This document shows, one piece after another, positions 25,975-36,574 of a DNA stretch of 64,000 nt. This stretch comes from Rhizobium sullae (GTDB lineage: Bacteria > Pseudomonadota > Alphaproteobacteria > Rhizobiales > Rhizobiaceae). Every line of letters starts with the position of its first letter. The first letter of the stretch is position 1. Both the position numbers and the translations under genes were made by a program. The notes beneath the pieces are model-generated. The model searched no databases, had not been told where the DNA came from, and was given only the letters and a program-made list of their open reading frames with translations. The stretch covers positions 87,959 to 151,958 of the forward strand of contig NZ_FWER01000007.1 in NCBI RefSeq assembly GCF_900169785.1, in the 5' to 3' direction.

Positions 25975-26304
25975 TTAGTGGGCGAAGCTCATCTTGGGCT
26001 TGAGCTGGCCGGACGGCGCCTGATCGAAAATCTGGTAAACCTGCTGATTGCGAAGCGGAATGCCGCTTTCGTCATTCACCAGGTTCTGCTCGGAGACGTA
26101 AGCGACATATTCGTTTTCGTCGTTTTCCGCGAGCAGATGGTAGAAGGGCTGGTCCTTGTCAGGGCGGACTTCGGGAGGAATAGAGTTCCACCATTCGTCC
26201 GTATTCGCGAATTCCGGATCGACATCGAAGATGACGCCTCGAAACGGAAAAACCTTGTGCCGGACCACTTCACCGATACTGAACTTTGCTACTCTTTCTT
26301 TCAT
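25975..26304 (-). CDS. hspQ: Heat shock protein HspQ
   Basis: A 109-residue protein of the HspQ/YccV (hemimethylated-DNA-binding-like) family. In enteric bacteria it acts as a protease specificity factor; its role in alphaproteobacteria is less clear. The family core is easily seen: FSIGEVVRHKVFPFRGVIFDVDPEF and FYHLLAENDENEYVAYVSEQNL. I start it at 26304 (MKERVAKF), which has AAGGAAG upstream; the 7 additional codons to 26325 cover that RBS. It lies downstream of glnA on the same strand but beyond glnA's terminator. Confidence 0.88.
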   Translation of the reverse strand: MKERVAKFSIGEVVRHKVFPFRGVIFDVDPEFANTDEWWNSIPPEVRPDKDQPFYHLLAENDENEYVAYVSEQNLVNDESGIPLRNQQVYQIFDQAPSGQLKPKMSFAH

Positions 26305-26411
26305 GGTACGACTTCCTTTCATCACCAGATTTGGTGATTGGGCCCGCTCAAATCAAGATTTTTGCGGGTTTTCGTCACATGAGTGTCATGTCGCCATCAG
26401 CCTCAGTGACA

Positions 26412-26441
26412 AGGAAGGAAGGCTCCGGCGGAACCGGAGCC
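26412..26441 (-). terminator. Hairpin terminator after glnA
   Basis: Stem GGCTCCGG / CCGGAGCC (26421-26428 with 26434-26441) just after the glnA stop; on the minus strand it is followed by TTCCTTCCTT, a weak T-run. Confidence 0.65.
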
Positions 26442-26454
26442 TCCCGCTCAGCGA

Positions 26455-27864
26455 TCAAGCCGAATAGTACATATCGTATTCGACCGGATGTGGGGTCATC
26501 TCGAAGCGCATCACCTCTGCCATCTTCAGTTCGATGAAGGCGTCGATCTGATCGTCGTCGAAGACACCGCCAGCTGTCAGGAACTTGCGATCCTTGTCGA
26601 GGCTTTCGAGGGCCTCGCGCAGCGAGCCGCAGACCGTCGGGATCTTCTTCAGTTCCTTCGGCGGCAGGTCGTACAGATCCTTATCCATGGCCTTGCCCGG
26701 ATGGATCTTGTTCTTGATGCCGTCGAGGCCCGCCATCAGCATGGCCGCGAAAGCCAGGTACGGGTTGGCGGTCGGATCCGGGAAGCGGACCTCGACGCGC
26801 TTTGCCTTCGGGTTGGAGCCGAACGGAATGCGGCAAGAGGCCGAGCGATTGCGGGCCGAATAGGCCAGCAGCACCGGCGCTTCGTAACCTGGAACGAGAC
26901 GCTTGTAGGAATTGGTCGACGGGTTGGTGAAGGCGTTGATCGCCTTGGCATGCTTGATGATGCCGCCGATGTAGTAGAGGCAGGTTTCGGAGAGGCCCGC
27001 ATATTCGTCGCCGGCGAAGGTCGGCTTGCCGCCCTTCCAGATCGATTGATGCACATGCATGCCTGAGCCGTTGTCGCCGAAGATCGGCTTCGGCATGAAG
27101 GTTGCCGTCTTGCCATAGGCATTGGCGACCTGGTGCACGACGTACTTGTAGATCTGCATCTTGTCGGCATTGCGCACCAGCGTGTCGAACTTAATGCCGA
27201 GTTCGTGCTGGGCCGCGGCCACTTCATGATGATGCTTCTCGACGACGACGCCCATTTCTGCAAGCACCGTCAGCATTTCCGAGCGCATGTCCTGCGCGCT
27301 GTCGACCGGTGGAACCGGGAAGTAACCGCCCTTGACGCGCGGACGGTGACCGAGGTTGCCGGTCTCATAATCGGTGTCGTCATTCGAGGGCAGTTCGCTG
27401 CTGTCGAGCTTGAAGCCGGTATTGTAGGGATCGGCCTTGTACTTGACGTCGTCGAAGACGAAGAATTCTGCTTCCGGGCCGACGAAGACTGTATCGCCGA
27501 TGCCGGAGGCCTTGAGATAGGCTTCAGCCTTTTTGGCGGTGCCGCGCGGGTCACGGTTATAGGCTTCGCCCGAAACAGGGTCCAGGATGTCGCAGATGAT
27601 AACCATGGTCGACTGCGCGAAGAACGGGTCCATGTGCACCGTTTCCGGATCCGGCATCAGCACCATGTCGGACTCGTTGATGGCCTTCCAGCCGCCGATC
27701 GACGAGCCGTCGAACATCACGCCATCGGCGAACATGTCCTCATCGACGCAGACGACGTCCATCGTGACATGCTGCAGCTTGCCCTTGGGGTCGGTAAAGC
27801 GCAGATCGACGAACTTGACGTCGTTTTCCTTGATCTGCTTAAGAATTTCGTTCGCGGTCGCCAT
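26455..27864 (-). CDS. glnA: Glutamine synthetase type I
   Basis: Assimilates ammonia into glutamine as a dodecamer. The 469-residue length and motifs are those of [12 protein letters not shown] (52-59), PEAEFFVFD (130-138), [14 protein letters not shown] (210-223), [13 protein letters not shown] (262-274) and NRSASCRIP. The adenylylation target is Tyr398 in [10 protein letters not shown], so the enzyme should be switched off by GlnE under nitrogen excess. It lies 59 bases after glnB on the same strand with no terminator between, which is the glnBA operon known in rhizobia. Confidence 0.96.
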   Translation of the reverse strand: MATANEILKQIKENDVKFVDLRFTDPKGKLQHVTMDVVCVDEDMFADGVMFDGSSIGGWKAINESDMVLMPDPETVHMDPFFAQSTMVIICDILDPVSGEAYNRDPRGTAKKAEAYLKASGIGDTVFVGPEAEFFVFDDVKYKADPYNTGFKLDSSELPSNDDTDYETGNLGHRPRVKGGYFPVPPVDSAQDMRSEMLTVLAEMGVVVEKHHHEVAAAQHELGIKFDTLVRNADKMQIYKYVVHQVANAYGKTATFMPKPIFGDNGSGMHVHQSIWKGGKPTFAGDEYAGLSETCLYYIGGIIKHAKAINAFTNPSTNSYKRLVPGYEAPVLLAYSARNRSASCRIPFGSNPKAKRVEVRFPDPTANPYLAFAAMLMAGLDGIKNKIHPGKAMDKDLYDLPPKELKKIPTVCGSLREALESLDKDRKFLTAGGVFDDDQIDAFIELKMAEVMRFEMTPHPVEYDMYYSA

Positions 27865-27923
27865 GAAATCTCCCTTTCATTTGCAATGACGATGGATGAA
27901 TTCGCCGCATTGGGCGAGCCGCC

Positions 27924-28451
<528 letters not shown>

Positions 28452-28607
28452 TCAAAAATGGTGCAAAAGCAGGAAAAATGCCGCGCCGATCGTATTGGAC
28501 ATGTTGTTACTTGATCGCTCAAAAATTAGGCAAATGACCTAATTTTGAGCTGCAAGAGAAATCATGAAACAGGTTGTTTTTTAGGCGCTTTTTGAATTGA
28601 ATGGCGC

Positions 28608-30083
28608 ATGGCAGAAAAACTGGGTGACCTACTCCTGACACCTGCAGAAATGGCGGCCGTCGATGCCGCCGCGTCCGATTCGGGCATCGCCTCTTTCGGG
28701 CTGATGTGGAGCGCGGGTGCGGCCGTCGCCGGCGCCGCACTTCGGCTGTATCCCGGCGCACTGCGCTTTGCCGTTCTCTGCGGCCCGGGGAACAACGGCG
28801 GCGACGGCTACGTTGCGGCCCGCCTTCTTGCGGAAAGCGGCGCCGAGGTTGCCGTCTTCCATCTCGGCGACCTTGCCAAGCTTCGTGGCGATGCCGCGCG
28901 GGCAAAGGCCGAATGCGCGCTCGTCTCGCAGCCGGTCGATGTCTACATCCCGACGCCGGGAGACGTCGTCATCGACGCGATCTTCGGGGCGGGGCTCGGA
29001 CGGGATGTGCCTTCGCAGGTGCGTTCGGTCATCGAACAGGTGACGGGTGCTATGGTTCCCGTCATTGCCGTCGACCTGCCATCCGGCCTCGATGGCCGCA
29101 GCGGCGAGGTGCTGGGGACGGCGTTCAGGGCTGCCCATACGGTCACGTTCATGACGCGCAAACCCGGCCACCTGCTGATGCCGGGCCGGGAGCTTTGCGG
29201 CAGCGTCGAGGTTGCCGACATCGGCATTCCCGCACGCATCGTCAAGGCGCGTTCGTCCGGCAGGATTGCCGAAAATACCCCGATCCAATGGGCGCACCTG
29301 CTGCCTTCGGCGAAACTGGGGACGCACAAATACAAACGCGGGCACCTCGTCGTTTTCTCGGGCGAAACCGGAAAGACAGGTGCGGCGCGGATGTCCGCCG
29401 CGGCCGGGCTGAAAGCCGGGGCTGGTCTCGTAACCATCGCCGCGCCCAGAGATGCGATGGCTGAAAACAGCGCCCATTTGACAGCCGTCATGCTGTGCGC
29501 CGTCGATGACGCGACGGCTTTGCGCGACTGGCTGGCCGACGAGCGCCTGCAGACTTTCGTCCTCGGACCGGGCTTTGGGACCGGCGTAAAAACAAGAGAC
29601 TTCGCCGCAGCACTCAGTGGTCGCCATCTCGTGCTCGACGCCGACGGCATCACGTCGTTCAAAGACGATCCGCGGGAGCTTTTCGATCTCTTCGCGGAGG
29701 GCGAGCCGCATCTCGTGCTCACGCCGCACGAAGGCGAATTCGCACGCCTGTTTCCAGATATCGCGGCGGACAAGACACTCAGCAAGGTCGACAGAGCGCA
29801 GGTGGCCGCCAAACGCGCCAACGCGGCGATCGTCTACAAGGGCGCCGATACCGTTATCGCATCGCCGGACGGCCGGGCGCTGATCAATACGAACGCGCCG
29901 GTCTGGCTTGCGACCGCCGGCTCAGGCGACATCCTTGCCGGCATCATCGGCGCGTATCTGGCGCAGGGTCTGCCGGCATTCGAGGCTGCCGCTGCCGGCG
30001 TCTACCTCCATGGCGAAGCCGGGCAGCGCGCCGGCCAGGGCCTGACGGCCGAAGACCTCGTCGCCCATGTGCTGCCGTTCTAG
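28608..30083 (+). CDS. nnr: Bifunctional NAD(P)H-hydrate epimerase / dehydratase
   Basis: Repairs damaged NAD(P)HX. The 491-residue protein is the usual fusion: an N-terminal YjeF_N epimerase domain (about 1-215) with GPGNNGGDGYVAARLL, and a C-terminal ADP-dependent dehydratase of ribokinase fold with KYKRGHLVVFSG, VLDADGIT, LTPHEGEFARLF, KGADTVIASPDGR and the catalytic TAGSGDILAGIIGAYLAQG. Length is typical. It is transcribed away from glnB and converges with the DUF72 gene with only 8 bases between the stops. Confidence 0.93.
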   Translation: MAEKLGDLLLTPAEMAAVDAAASDSGIASFGLMWSAGAAVAGAALRLYPGALRFAVLCGPGNNGGDGYVAARLLAESGAEVAVFHLGDLAKLRGDAARAKAECALVSQPVDVYIPTPGDVVIDAIFGAGLGRDVPSQVRSVIEQVTGAMVPVIAVDLPSGLDGRSGEVLGTAFRAAHTVTFMTRKPGHLLMPGRELCGSVEVADIGIPARIVKARSSGRIAENTPIQWAHLLPSAKLGTHKYKRGHLVVFSGETGKTGAARMSAAAGLKAGAGLVTIAAPRDAMAENSAHLTAVMLCAVDDATALRDWLADERLQTFVLGPGFGTGVKTRDFAAALSGRHLVLDADGITSFKDDPRELFDLFAEGEPHLVLTPHEGEFARLFPDIAADKTLSKVDRAQVAAKRANAAIVYKGADTVIASPDGRALINTNAPVWLATAGSGDILAGIIGAYLAQGLPAFEAAAAGVYLHGEAGQRAGQGLTAEDLVAHVLPF

Positions 30084-30091
30084 GCCGACTG

Positions 30092-30898
30092 CTATTTTCC
30101 GACCTCTTCCTGAAGCGCGATCGCGCCGAAAGGCGCATTGACCTTGCCTTCGTGGATCATGAAGGCAAAAACGTCGCGCGGCTCGCTCTTGACCTTCCGC
30201 TCCTTGTCGATCAGCGGCAAATCATCCGGTACCTTGCCTTCGGCCCATGTCTCGAGGCGCTTCGCCCAGGCCTTCAGGTCCTTGGAGGCGTAGCAGGTCT
30301 TGATGTCGTCCGAACCCTTCTGCAGCCGGACATAGACGAAATCCGCCGTCACATCGGCGATCATCGGATAATCGAAATGTTCAGCGCAGACTGGCGCCAC
30401 GCCGTATTTCGCCAGCAGCGCGATGAATTCGGGCGCCTTGAAGGAATCGTGGCGCACCTCGACGACATGCCGCAATGGCAGGCCGTCCTGGTTGTCCGGC
30501 AAGAGCTTTAGGAAGGCCTCGAAATCCTCGTCATCAAACTTCTTGGTCGGAGCGAACTGCCAGAGGATTGGTCCGAGCTTGCCGCCGAGCTCGGTTAGCC
30601 CCTGCGTCAGGAAGCGCTCCATGGATTCTCCCGCCTCGGCAAGCACGCGCCTGTTGGTCACGAAGCGGCTGGCCTTCAGCGAGAAGATGAAGCCATCCGG
30701 CACGTCGGCAGCCCATTTCGCAAAGGTCTCCGGCTTCTGCGAGCTGTAATAGGTGCCATTGATTTCGATGACCTTCAACTGCCGGCTGGCGTAGTGCAGC
30801 TCGTCCTTCTGCTTGAGGTCGCCCGGATAGAAGTGATTCCGCCAGGGCTCGAAAGTCCAGCCGCCGACACCGACGCGGATGCTGCCGGATTTGTTCAT
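30092..30898 (-). CDS. DUF72 family TIM-barrel protein
   Basis: A 268-residue protein of the DUF72 (YecE-like) family, with the start GSIRVGVGGWTFEPWRNHFYPGD, then IEINGTYYSSQKPETFAKWA and FIFSLKASRFVTNRR. The barrel fold is known from structural work on the family, but no reaction is established. I start it at 30898 (MNKSGSIRVG), which follows GGGAGGAACAC. It is third in a minus-strand run uvrA - GNAT - DUF72 with short gaps (2 and 23 bases), so it may be co-transcribed with the SOS-controlled uvrA. Confidence 0.8.
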   Translation of the reverse strand: MNKSGSIRVGVGGWTFEPWRNHFYPGDLKQKDELHYASRQLKVIEINGTYYSSQKPETFAKWAADVPDGFIFSLKASRFVTNRRVLAEAGESMERFLTQGLTELGGKLGPILWQFAPTKKFDDEDFEAFLKLLPDNQDGLPLRHVVEVRHDSFKAPEFIALLAKYGVAPVCAEHFDYPMIADVTADFVYVRLQKGSDDIKTCYASKDLKAWAKRLETWAEGKVPDDLPLIDKERKVKSEPRDVFAFMIHEGKVNAPFGAIALQEEVGK

Positions 30899-30921
30899 GT
30901 GTTCCTCCCGTTGTTCCGCCT

Positions 30922-31368
30922 TCACGCCATTGCTTTTGTCATGTCGACGATGGTCGATCCTGGCCTGTAAGGACTCGGCCGGCGCCCCTGAAATCCAAAG
31001 CCCTTATAAATTGCGATATTCCGCATCGTGCGGGCGTTGGTGTGGAGCCGCAACTCAGGCAGTTGCCATTCCTGTGCTTTAGCCTCCACCCAGCGAAGGA
31101 TGGTGCCGCCGTGCCTGCGGCCCTGATGAGCAGGCGACACGGCGATGCTAATGAGCATTGCGTGATTCTTATGACGCTCCAGCACCGCCAAACCGGCGCA
31201 AACGCCGTTGATCTCAAACAACCAGATCTCACCCCTCGCGATCCGTGGAGCATCATCGTCGGTCACTGGTATGGGCTCTGCTCCCAGCAAAGCAAGGTAA
31301 CGTGCATAGGCTTCGCCTGTTAGCGACTTCACTATCTCGATATCCGCAGTGGAGCCCAGGCGCAGCAT
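30922..31368 (-). CDS. GNAT family N-acetyltransferase
   Basis: A 148-residue acetyl-CoA-dependent acyltransferase. The motif A region AVSPAHQGRRHGGTILRWVEAKA binds the CoA pyrophosphate (Q-x-x-G/R-x-G/A type), and TNARTMRNIAIYKGFGFQ is the typical C-terminal part. The substrate cannot be read. It begins 2 bases after the uvrA stop, so it is almost certainly on the uvrA message. Confidence 0.8.
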   Translation of the reverse strand: MLRLGSTADIEIVKSLTGEAYARYLALLGAEPIPVTDDDAPRIARGEIWLFEINGVCAGLAVLERHKNHAMLISIAVSPAHQGRRHGGTILRWVEAKAQEWQLPELRLHTNARTMRNIAIYKGFGFQGRRPSPYRPGSTIVDMTKAMA

Positions 31369-31370
31369 GG

Positions 31371-34295
31371 CTATTCCGCTGCCGCGAATGTCTTTTTCAC
31401 CGGCCGGCGCTCCAGCAGTTCCTTAAGGAAATGGCCGGTATAGGAGCGCGGCTCCTTGACGATCGCTTCGGGCGTGCCGGCCGCGACGATCTCGCCACCG
31501 CCGTCGCCGCCTTCAGGGCCGAAATCGAGCACCCAGTCGGCCGTTTTGATGACTTCGAGATTGTGCTCGATCACCACGACGGAATTACCCTGGTTGACCA
31601 ACTCGTGCAACATTTCAAGCAGCTTGGCGACGTCGTGGAAGTGCAAGCCGGTGGTCGGTTCGTCGAGGATGTAGAGCGTGCGGCCTGTCGAGCGCTTGGA
31701 AAGTTCCTTGGCGAGTTTGACGCGCTGGGCTTCGCCGCCTGAAAGCGTATTTGCCTGCTGGCCGACCTTGATGTAACCGAGGCCGACATCGAACAGCGAC
31801 TGCAGCTTGTCGCGTACCGCCGGTACGGCGCTGAAGAACTCCACGCCTTCCTCGACCGTCATGTCGAGCACGTCCGAAATCGACTTGCCCTTGAAGGTCA
31901 CGTCCAGCGTTTCGCGATTGTAGCGCTTGCCGTGGCAGACATCGCAGGTGACGTAGACATCCGGCAGGAAGTGCATCTCGATCTTGATGACCCCGTCGCC
32001 CTGGCAGGCTTCGCAGCGCCCGCCCTTGACGTTGAAGGAGAATCGTCCCGGCTGATAGCCGCGCGCCTTCGCCTCCGGCAGACCGGCGAACCAGTCGCGG
32101 ATCGGCGTAAACGCACCGGTATAGGTTGCCGGGTTTGAACGCGGCGTGCGGCCGATTGGCGATTGGTCGATATCGATGACTTTGTCGATGTGCTCGAAGC
32201 CGTCGATGCGGTCATGATCGGCCGGAATTTCGCGGGCGCCCATCACGCGGCGTGCGGCCGATTTGTAGAGCGTCTCCACCAGGAATGTGGATTTGCCGCC
32301 ACCCGAAACGCCCGTCACGGCGGTGAAGACACCGAGTGGGATGGAGGCCGTAATGTTCTTCAGATTATTGCCACGCGCGCCGACCACCTTGATCTCGCGG
32401 CCTTTCTTCGGCTTGCGCCGTTCGTCGGGAACCGGCACGCCGAGTTCGCCGGAGAGGTACTTGCCGGTCAGCGACCTCGGGTTCGCCATGATGTCCTGCG
32501 GCGTTCCGTGGGCCACGATGTGGCCGCCATGCACGCCGGCCGCCGGGCCGATGTCGACCACGTCGTCTGCCGTCAGGATCGCATCCTCGTCATGCTCGAC
32601 GACGATCACCGTATTGCCGATATCGCGCAGGTGCTTCAGCGTGTCGAGCAACCGCGCATTGTCGCGCTGGTGCAGGCCGATCGACGGCTCGTCGAGAACG
32701 TAGAGCACGCCCGTCAGGCCTGATCCGATCTGGGAGGCAAGGCGGATGCGCTGGCTTTCGCCGCCCGACAGAGTGCCGGAATTCCGCGACAGGCTGAGAT
32801 ATTCAAGACCGACATCGTTCAGGAAGCGCAGGCGGTCGCGGATTTCCTTCAGGATGCGCACCGCGATCTCATTCTGCTTGGCCGAGAAAGTCGCTGGAAG
32901 TGCCTCGAACCAGTCGCGCGCCACGCGGATCGACATGTCGGTCACCTGGCCGATATGCAGCTTGTTGATTTTCACTGCCAGCGTTTCCGGCTTCAGGCGG
33001 AAACCGTTGCAGGCCGGGCAGGGGGCTGCGGACATGAAGCGCTCGATCTCTTCGCGCGCCCAAGCGGAATCGGTTTCCTTCCAGCGGCGTTCGAGATTGG
33101 TGATGATGCCTTCGAAGCTCTTATGCGTCGTATAGGAGCGTGCGCCGTCGGCATAGTGAAACTCGATCTTCTCGTCCGTGCCGTTCAGGATGACGTCCTG
33201 TGCCTTTTCCGAGAGATCGCTCCAGCGGTTGCCGAGCTTGAAACCGTAATGCTTGCCGAGCGCTTCCAGCGTCTGGTTGTAGTAGGGCGAACTCGACTTC
33301 GCCCAAGGCGCGATGGCGCCGTCGCGCAGTGTCCGCTCCGGTTCGGGGATAATCAGCGCCCGGTCGATTTTCTGCTGGGCGCCAAGCCCGTCGCAGGTCG
33401 GGCAGGCGCCGGCCGGATTGTTGAACGAGAAGAGCCGCGGCTCGATCTCCGGAATGGTGAAGCCGGAAACGGGGCAGGCGAATTTCTCCGAGAACAGCAT
33501 GCGCTCATGCGTGTCGTTGAGCGATTTGTTGGCGGAGCCGCCCGCAGACGTTTCCCCCGGCGGCAGCGGCTTGTCGGCAAACTCGGCGATCGCAAGCCCA
33601 TCTGCGAGCTTCAGCGAGGTCTCGAAGCTGTCGGCAAGCCGGGACGCCATGTCGGGGCGCACGACGATGCGGTCCACGACAACATCGATGTCGTGCTTGT
33701 ATTTCTTGTCGAGCGCCGGAGCATCGGCGATCTCGTAGAACTGGCCGTCCACCTTGACGCGCTGGAAGCCCTTTTTCATGAGGTCCGCCAGGTCCTTCTT
33801 GTATTCGCCCTTACGGCCGCGCACGATCGGCGCCAGAATATAAAGACGCGTGCCTTCCTCGAATTCGAGCACGCGGTCGACCATCTGACTGACAGTCTGG
33901 CTCTCGATCGGCAGGCCCGTCGCCGGCGAGTAAGGAACACCGACACGCGCAAAGAGCAGGCGCATGTAGTCGTAGATCTCTGTGACCGTGCCGACTGTCG
34001 AGCGCGGATTGCGCGAAGTCGTCTTCTGTTCGATGGATATGGCCGGCGACAGGCCGTCGATCTGGTCCACGTCCGGCTTCTGCATCATCTCGAGGAACTG
34101 GCGGGCATAGGCCGAAAGGCTTTCGACATAGCGGCGCTGGCCCTCCGCATAGATTGTGTCGAACGCAAGCGACGACTTGCCGGACCCGGAAAGGCCGGTC
34201 ATGACGATGAGTTTGTTGCGCGGCAGGTCGAGGTCGATGCCCTTGAGGTTGTGCTCGCGCGCGCCGCGGATGGAAATCGTCTTAAGTTCACTCAT
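31371..34295 (-). CDS. uvrA: Excinuclease ABC subunit A
   Basis: The damage-recognition ATPase of nucleotide excision repair, 974 residues. Two ABC modules are seen: Walker [13 protein letters not shown] near residue 34 and [13 protein letters not shown] near 670, each with signature LSGGE(S/A)QR. Zinc-finger cysteines are present (CPVSGF...CPTC, CEAC...CDVC). The bipartite DEP-S/T-GLH motif [13 protein letters not shown] is intact. It diverges from ssb across a 251-base region containing a LexA box, as in other alphaproteobacteria, and shares a neighbourhood with mfd. Confidence 0.96.
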   Translation of the reverse strand: MSELKTISIRGAREHNLKGIDLDLPRNKLIVMTGLSGSGKSSLAFDTIYAEGQRRYVESLSAYARQFLEMMQKPDVDQIDGLSPAISIEQKTTSRNPRSTVGTVTEIYDYMRLLFARVGVPYSPATGLPIESQTVSQMVDRVLEFEEGTRLYILAPIVRGRKGEYKKDLADLMKKGFQRVKVDGQFYEIADAPALDKKYKHDIDVVVDRIVVRPDMASRLADSFETSLKLADGLAIAEFADKPLPPGETSAGGSANKSLNDTHERMLFSEKFACPVSGFTIPEIEPRLFSFNNPAGACPTCDGLGAQQKIDRALIIPEPERTLRDGAIAPWAKSSSPYYNQTLEALGKHYGFKLGNRWSDLSEKAQDVILNGTDEKIEFHYADGARSYTTHKSFEGIITNLERRWKETDSAWAREEIERFMSAAPCPACNGFRLKPETLAVKINKLHIGQVTDMSIRVARDWFEALPATFSAKQNEIAVRILKEIRDRLRFLNDVGLEYLSLSRNSGTLSGGESQRIRLASQIGSGLTGVLYVLDEPSIGLHQRDNARLLDTLKHLRDIGNTVIVVEHDEDAILTADDVVDIGPAAGVHGGHIVAHGTPQDIMANPRSLTGKYLSGELGVPVPDERRKPKKGREIKVVGARGNNLKNITASIPLGVFTAVTGVSGGGKSTFLVETLYKSAARRVMGAREIPADHDRIDGFEHIDKVIDIDQSPIGRTPRSNPATYTGAFTPIRDWFAGLPEAKARGYQPGRFSFNVKGGRCEACQGDGVIKIEMHFLPDVYVTCDVCHGKRYNRETLDVTFKGKSISDVLDMTVEEGVEFFSAVPAVRDKLQSLFDVGLGYIKVGQQANTLSGGEAQRVKLAKELSKRSTGRTLYILDEPTTGLHFHDVAKLLEMLHELVNQGNSVVVIEHNLEVIKTADWVLDFGPEGGDGGGEIVAAGTPEAIVKEPRSYTGHFLKELLERRPVKKTFAAAE

Positions 34296-34393
34296 CGTAA
34301 TTGTGCTTCTGTGCTGGAGTAAGCCCCTTATTTAGTGATGCCGCTGGGCGAGTCGAGGCTGAATATCCATCTGTTGCGAGGTTTTCGATTCTG

Positions 34394-34422
34394 TTGACAG
34401 GATCATAACCATAAACTAGAAC
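34394..34422 (+). promoter_or_regulatory. Sigma-70 type promoter for ssb
   Basis: TTGACA (34394-34399), a 17-base spacer and TAGAAC (34417-34422). The -10 element overlaps the LexA box, so repressor binding should block it directly. Transcription would begin about 118 bases before the ssb ATG. Confidence 0.6.
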
Positions 34423-34433
34423 AAATAAAGAAC
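34419..34433. promoter_or_regulatory. LexA (SOS) box between uvrA and ssb
   Basis: GAAC-N7-GAAC, i.e. GTTC-N7-GTTC on the minus strand, which is the published alphaproteobacterial LexA consensus. Its position between the divergent uvrA and ssb genes suggests damage induction of both. Confidence 0.8.
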
Positions 34434-34546
34434 AAAATTCCCTTGTGGATGAACCGGCGATGGACACGCATGGCCGGGGTTCTATAGTTTAAGGTACACT
34501 GATTGTTTCAAGCGCCGCCGGGCAGGGCGGCAGTAAGGTGAGAAGT

Positions 34547-35062
34547 ATGGCTGGCAGCGTGAACAAGGTAATTCTGATCGGAAACGTGGGCGCAGACCCC
34601 GAAATCCGCAGGACACAGGATGGCCGCCCGATCGCCAATCTTCGCATCGCGACCTCCGAGACGTGGCGGGACCGCAATTCCGGCGAGCGCCGCGAAAAGA
34701 CCGAATGGCACACCGTCGTCGTCTTCAACGAAGGTCTCTGCAAGGTTGTCGAGCAATATGTGAAGAAGGGCGCCAAGCTCTACATCGAAGGCCAGCTCCA
34801 GACCCGCAAATGGCAGGACCAGCAGGGCCAGGACCGTTACTCAACGGAAGTCGTGCTGCAGGGCTTCAATTCGACGCTGACCATGCTCGACGGCCGCGGC
34901 GAAGGCGGCGCGAGTTCCAGCGGCGGACGCGGCAGCAGCAGCGATTTCGGTGGCGGCAGCAATTCCGGAGACGACTACGGCGCCCCGTCGCAGCCGTCCG
35001 GCCGCAGCAGCGGTGGCGGCGGGAATTTCTCACGCGATCTCGATGACGATATCCCGTTCTGA
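34547..35062 (+). CDS. ssb: Single-stranded DNA-binding protein
   Basis: A 171-residue SSB that coats single-stranded DNA in replication and repair. The OB-fold (about 1-110) begins [23 protein letters not shown]; then comes a Gly/Ser-rich low-complexity linker, and the conserved acidic tip DLDDDIPF that recruits partner proteins. I prefer the ATG at 34547 (MAGSVNKV) with AAGGTGAG upstream over the GTG at 34538. Promoter and LexA box lie upstream and a terminator follows. Confidence 0.95.
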   Translation: MAGSVNKVILIGNVGADPEIRRTQDGRPIANLRIATSETWRDRNSGERREKTEWHTVVVFNEGLCKVVEQYVKKGAKLYIEGQLQTRKWQDQQGQDRYSTEVVLQGFNSTLTMLDGRGEGGASSSGGRGSSSDFGGGSNSGDDYGAPSQPSGRSSGGGGNFSRDLDDDIPF

Positions 35063-35080
35063 GACGAGCGAAATCACCGT

Positions 35081-35108
35081 AAAAACCGCTGCCTGGCAGC
35101 GGTTTTTT
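35081..35108 (+). terminator. Rho-independent terminator after ssb
   Basis: Stem AAAACCGCTG / CAGCGGTTTT (35082-35091 with 35097-35106) and a T-run. Because the stem is flanked by A and T runs it could also serve the convergent chrA on the minus strand. Confidence 0.85.
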
Positions 35109-35157
35109 ATTGGCGTTTCCTCGGCAGAGGCATTCGGCGCGAACAAAATTCCGGTGC

Positions 35158-36573
35158 TCACGGCGTCGTGGTGCCCGAGCCTGCCAGAATGGTCCACATG
35201 ACGCCGATTGCGGCGCAAATGGCCAGTGTCGAGATCACCGAAAGCTTCAGGCGAAAGATAGCCAAGGCGGCAAACGCCGTCAGCGCGAGCGATGGCCAGA
35301 GGACCGAGGCTGGAACCGGGACATCGATTGAAACCGGTCCCCATAAGGCAGGACGCACCTCGGCAAAGAGCACGTGGATCCCGAACCAGATCGCAAGATT
35401 GAGGATCACACCGACGACGGCTGCCGTGATGGCCGACATCGCTCCGGTCAGCTCGGCATTGCCGCGCAGCTTCTCGATGAACGGTGCTCCGAGAAAAATC
35501 CACAGGAAGCTCGGAATGAAGGTCACCCATGTCGTCAGGACAGCGGCGAGCGTGGCGGCGAGCATCGGATCGAGCGGCCCGGGGTTCCTGTAGGCGGCCA
35601 TGAAGCCGACGAACTGGACGACGATGATCAACGGACCTGGTGTAGTCTCGGCCATGCCGAGGCCATCCAGCATCTCGCCCGGTTTTAGCCATCCGAAATG
35701 CTGAACCGCTTCCTGCGCGACATAGGCAAGCACCGCGTACGCGCCGCCGAATGTCACGACAGCCATCTGGCTGAAGAACAGACCGACCTGCGAAAAGATA
35801 TTGCCGGATCCCGTTGTCGCTAAAAGCAGCGCGACAGGCAGAAGCCAGGCGATCGCAAGGGCGCCGGATACCCGCAGCGACCATGCAAGGTTTGGCCGTG
35901 CGTGGGGCGGCGTCTCCTCCCCAAGCAGGGAATCCCTGTCTTCGAGGATCACGGCCGAACCGCCTCTGTGTCCACCGCCAACCTTGAACAACGGCGAGCC
36001 CGCGCGGCCGCCGAAGAAGCCCAGAATGCCGGCCGCGATGATGATCAGCGGGAACGGGACGTGGAGAAAGAAGATCGCAACAAAGGCGGCGGCGGCAATG
36101 CCGATCATCACATTGTTTTTGAGCGCCCTGCTTCCGATCCGGAACACAGCCTGCAGCACGACCGCCAGCACCGCGGCCTTCAGACCGAAAAACAAGCCGG
36201 CGATATAGCTCACGTTTCCATAGGCGGCATAGATGTAGCTCAGCCCGAGGATGGCGATGAAGCCCGGGAGCACGAACAGCGCTCCGGCGATCAGGCCGCC
36301 GATCGTCCTGTTGAGCAGCCAGCCGATGTAGATCGCTAACTGATGGGCTTCCGGCCCGGGAAGCAGCATGCAGTAGTTGAGCGCATGCAGGAAGCGATGT
36401 TCGCCGATCCACCGCTTCTCATCGACGACGACGCGATGCATGAGGGCAATTTGTCCCGCCGGTCCGCCGAAGCTGAGCGCCGCAACCCTTGCCCACACCT
36501 TCACGGCCTCGCCGAGAGGCACGATATCCCGGCCCGCCGGGGCGTCTCGTTCCGTATCCACCATGTCAGCCAT
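35158..36573 (-). CDS. chrA: Chromate efflux transporter ChrA
   Basis: A roughly 471-residue inner-membrane CHR-superfamily protein that expels chromate. Two homologous halves are visible, each opening with the family motif: FGGPAGQIALMHRVVV in the first and FGGAYAVLAYVAQEAV in the second, with LPGPEAHQLAIYIGWL and TPGPLIIVVQFVGFMA as the paired second motifs. I start it at 36573 (MADMVDTE), just past the chrB stop at 36575; the open frame further upstream is inside chrB. The pair chrB-chrA is a chromate-resistance operon. Confidence 0.9.
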   Translation of the reverse strand: MADMVDTERDAPAGRDIVPLGEAVKVWARVAALSFGGPAGQIALMHRVVVDEKRWIGEHRFLHALNYCMLLPGPEAHQLAIYIGWLLNRTIGGLIAGALFVLPGFIAILGLSYIYAAYGNVSYIAGLFFGLKAAVLAVVLQAVFRIGSRALKNNVMIGIAAAAFVAIFFLHVPFPLIIIAAGILGFFGGRAGSPLFKVGGGHRGGSAVILEDRDSLLGEETPPHARPNLAWSLRVSGALAIAWLLPVALLLATTGSGNIFSQVGLFFSQMAVVTFGGAYAVLAYVAQEAVQHFGWLKPGEMLDGLGMAETTPGPLIIVVQFVGFMAAYRNPGPLDPMLAATLAAVLTTWVTFIPSFLWIFLGAPFIEKLRGNAELTGAMSAITAAVVGVILNLAIWFGIHVLFAEVRPALWGPVSIDVPVPASVLWPSLALTAFAALAIFRLKLSVISTLAICAAIGVMWTILAGSGTTTP

Positions 36574-36574
36574 C

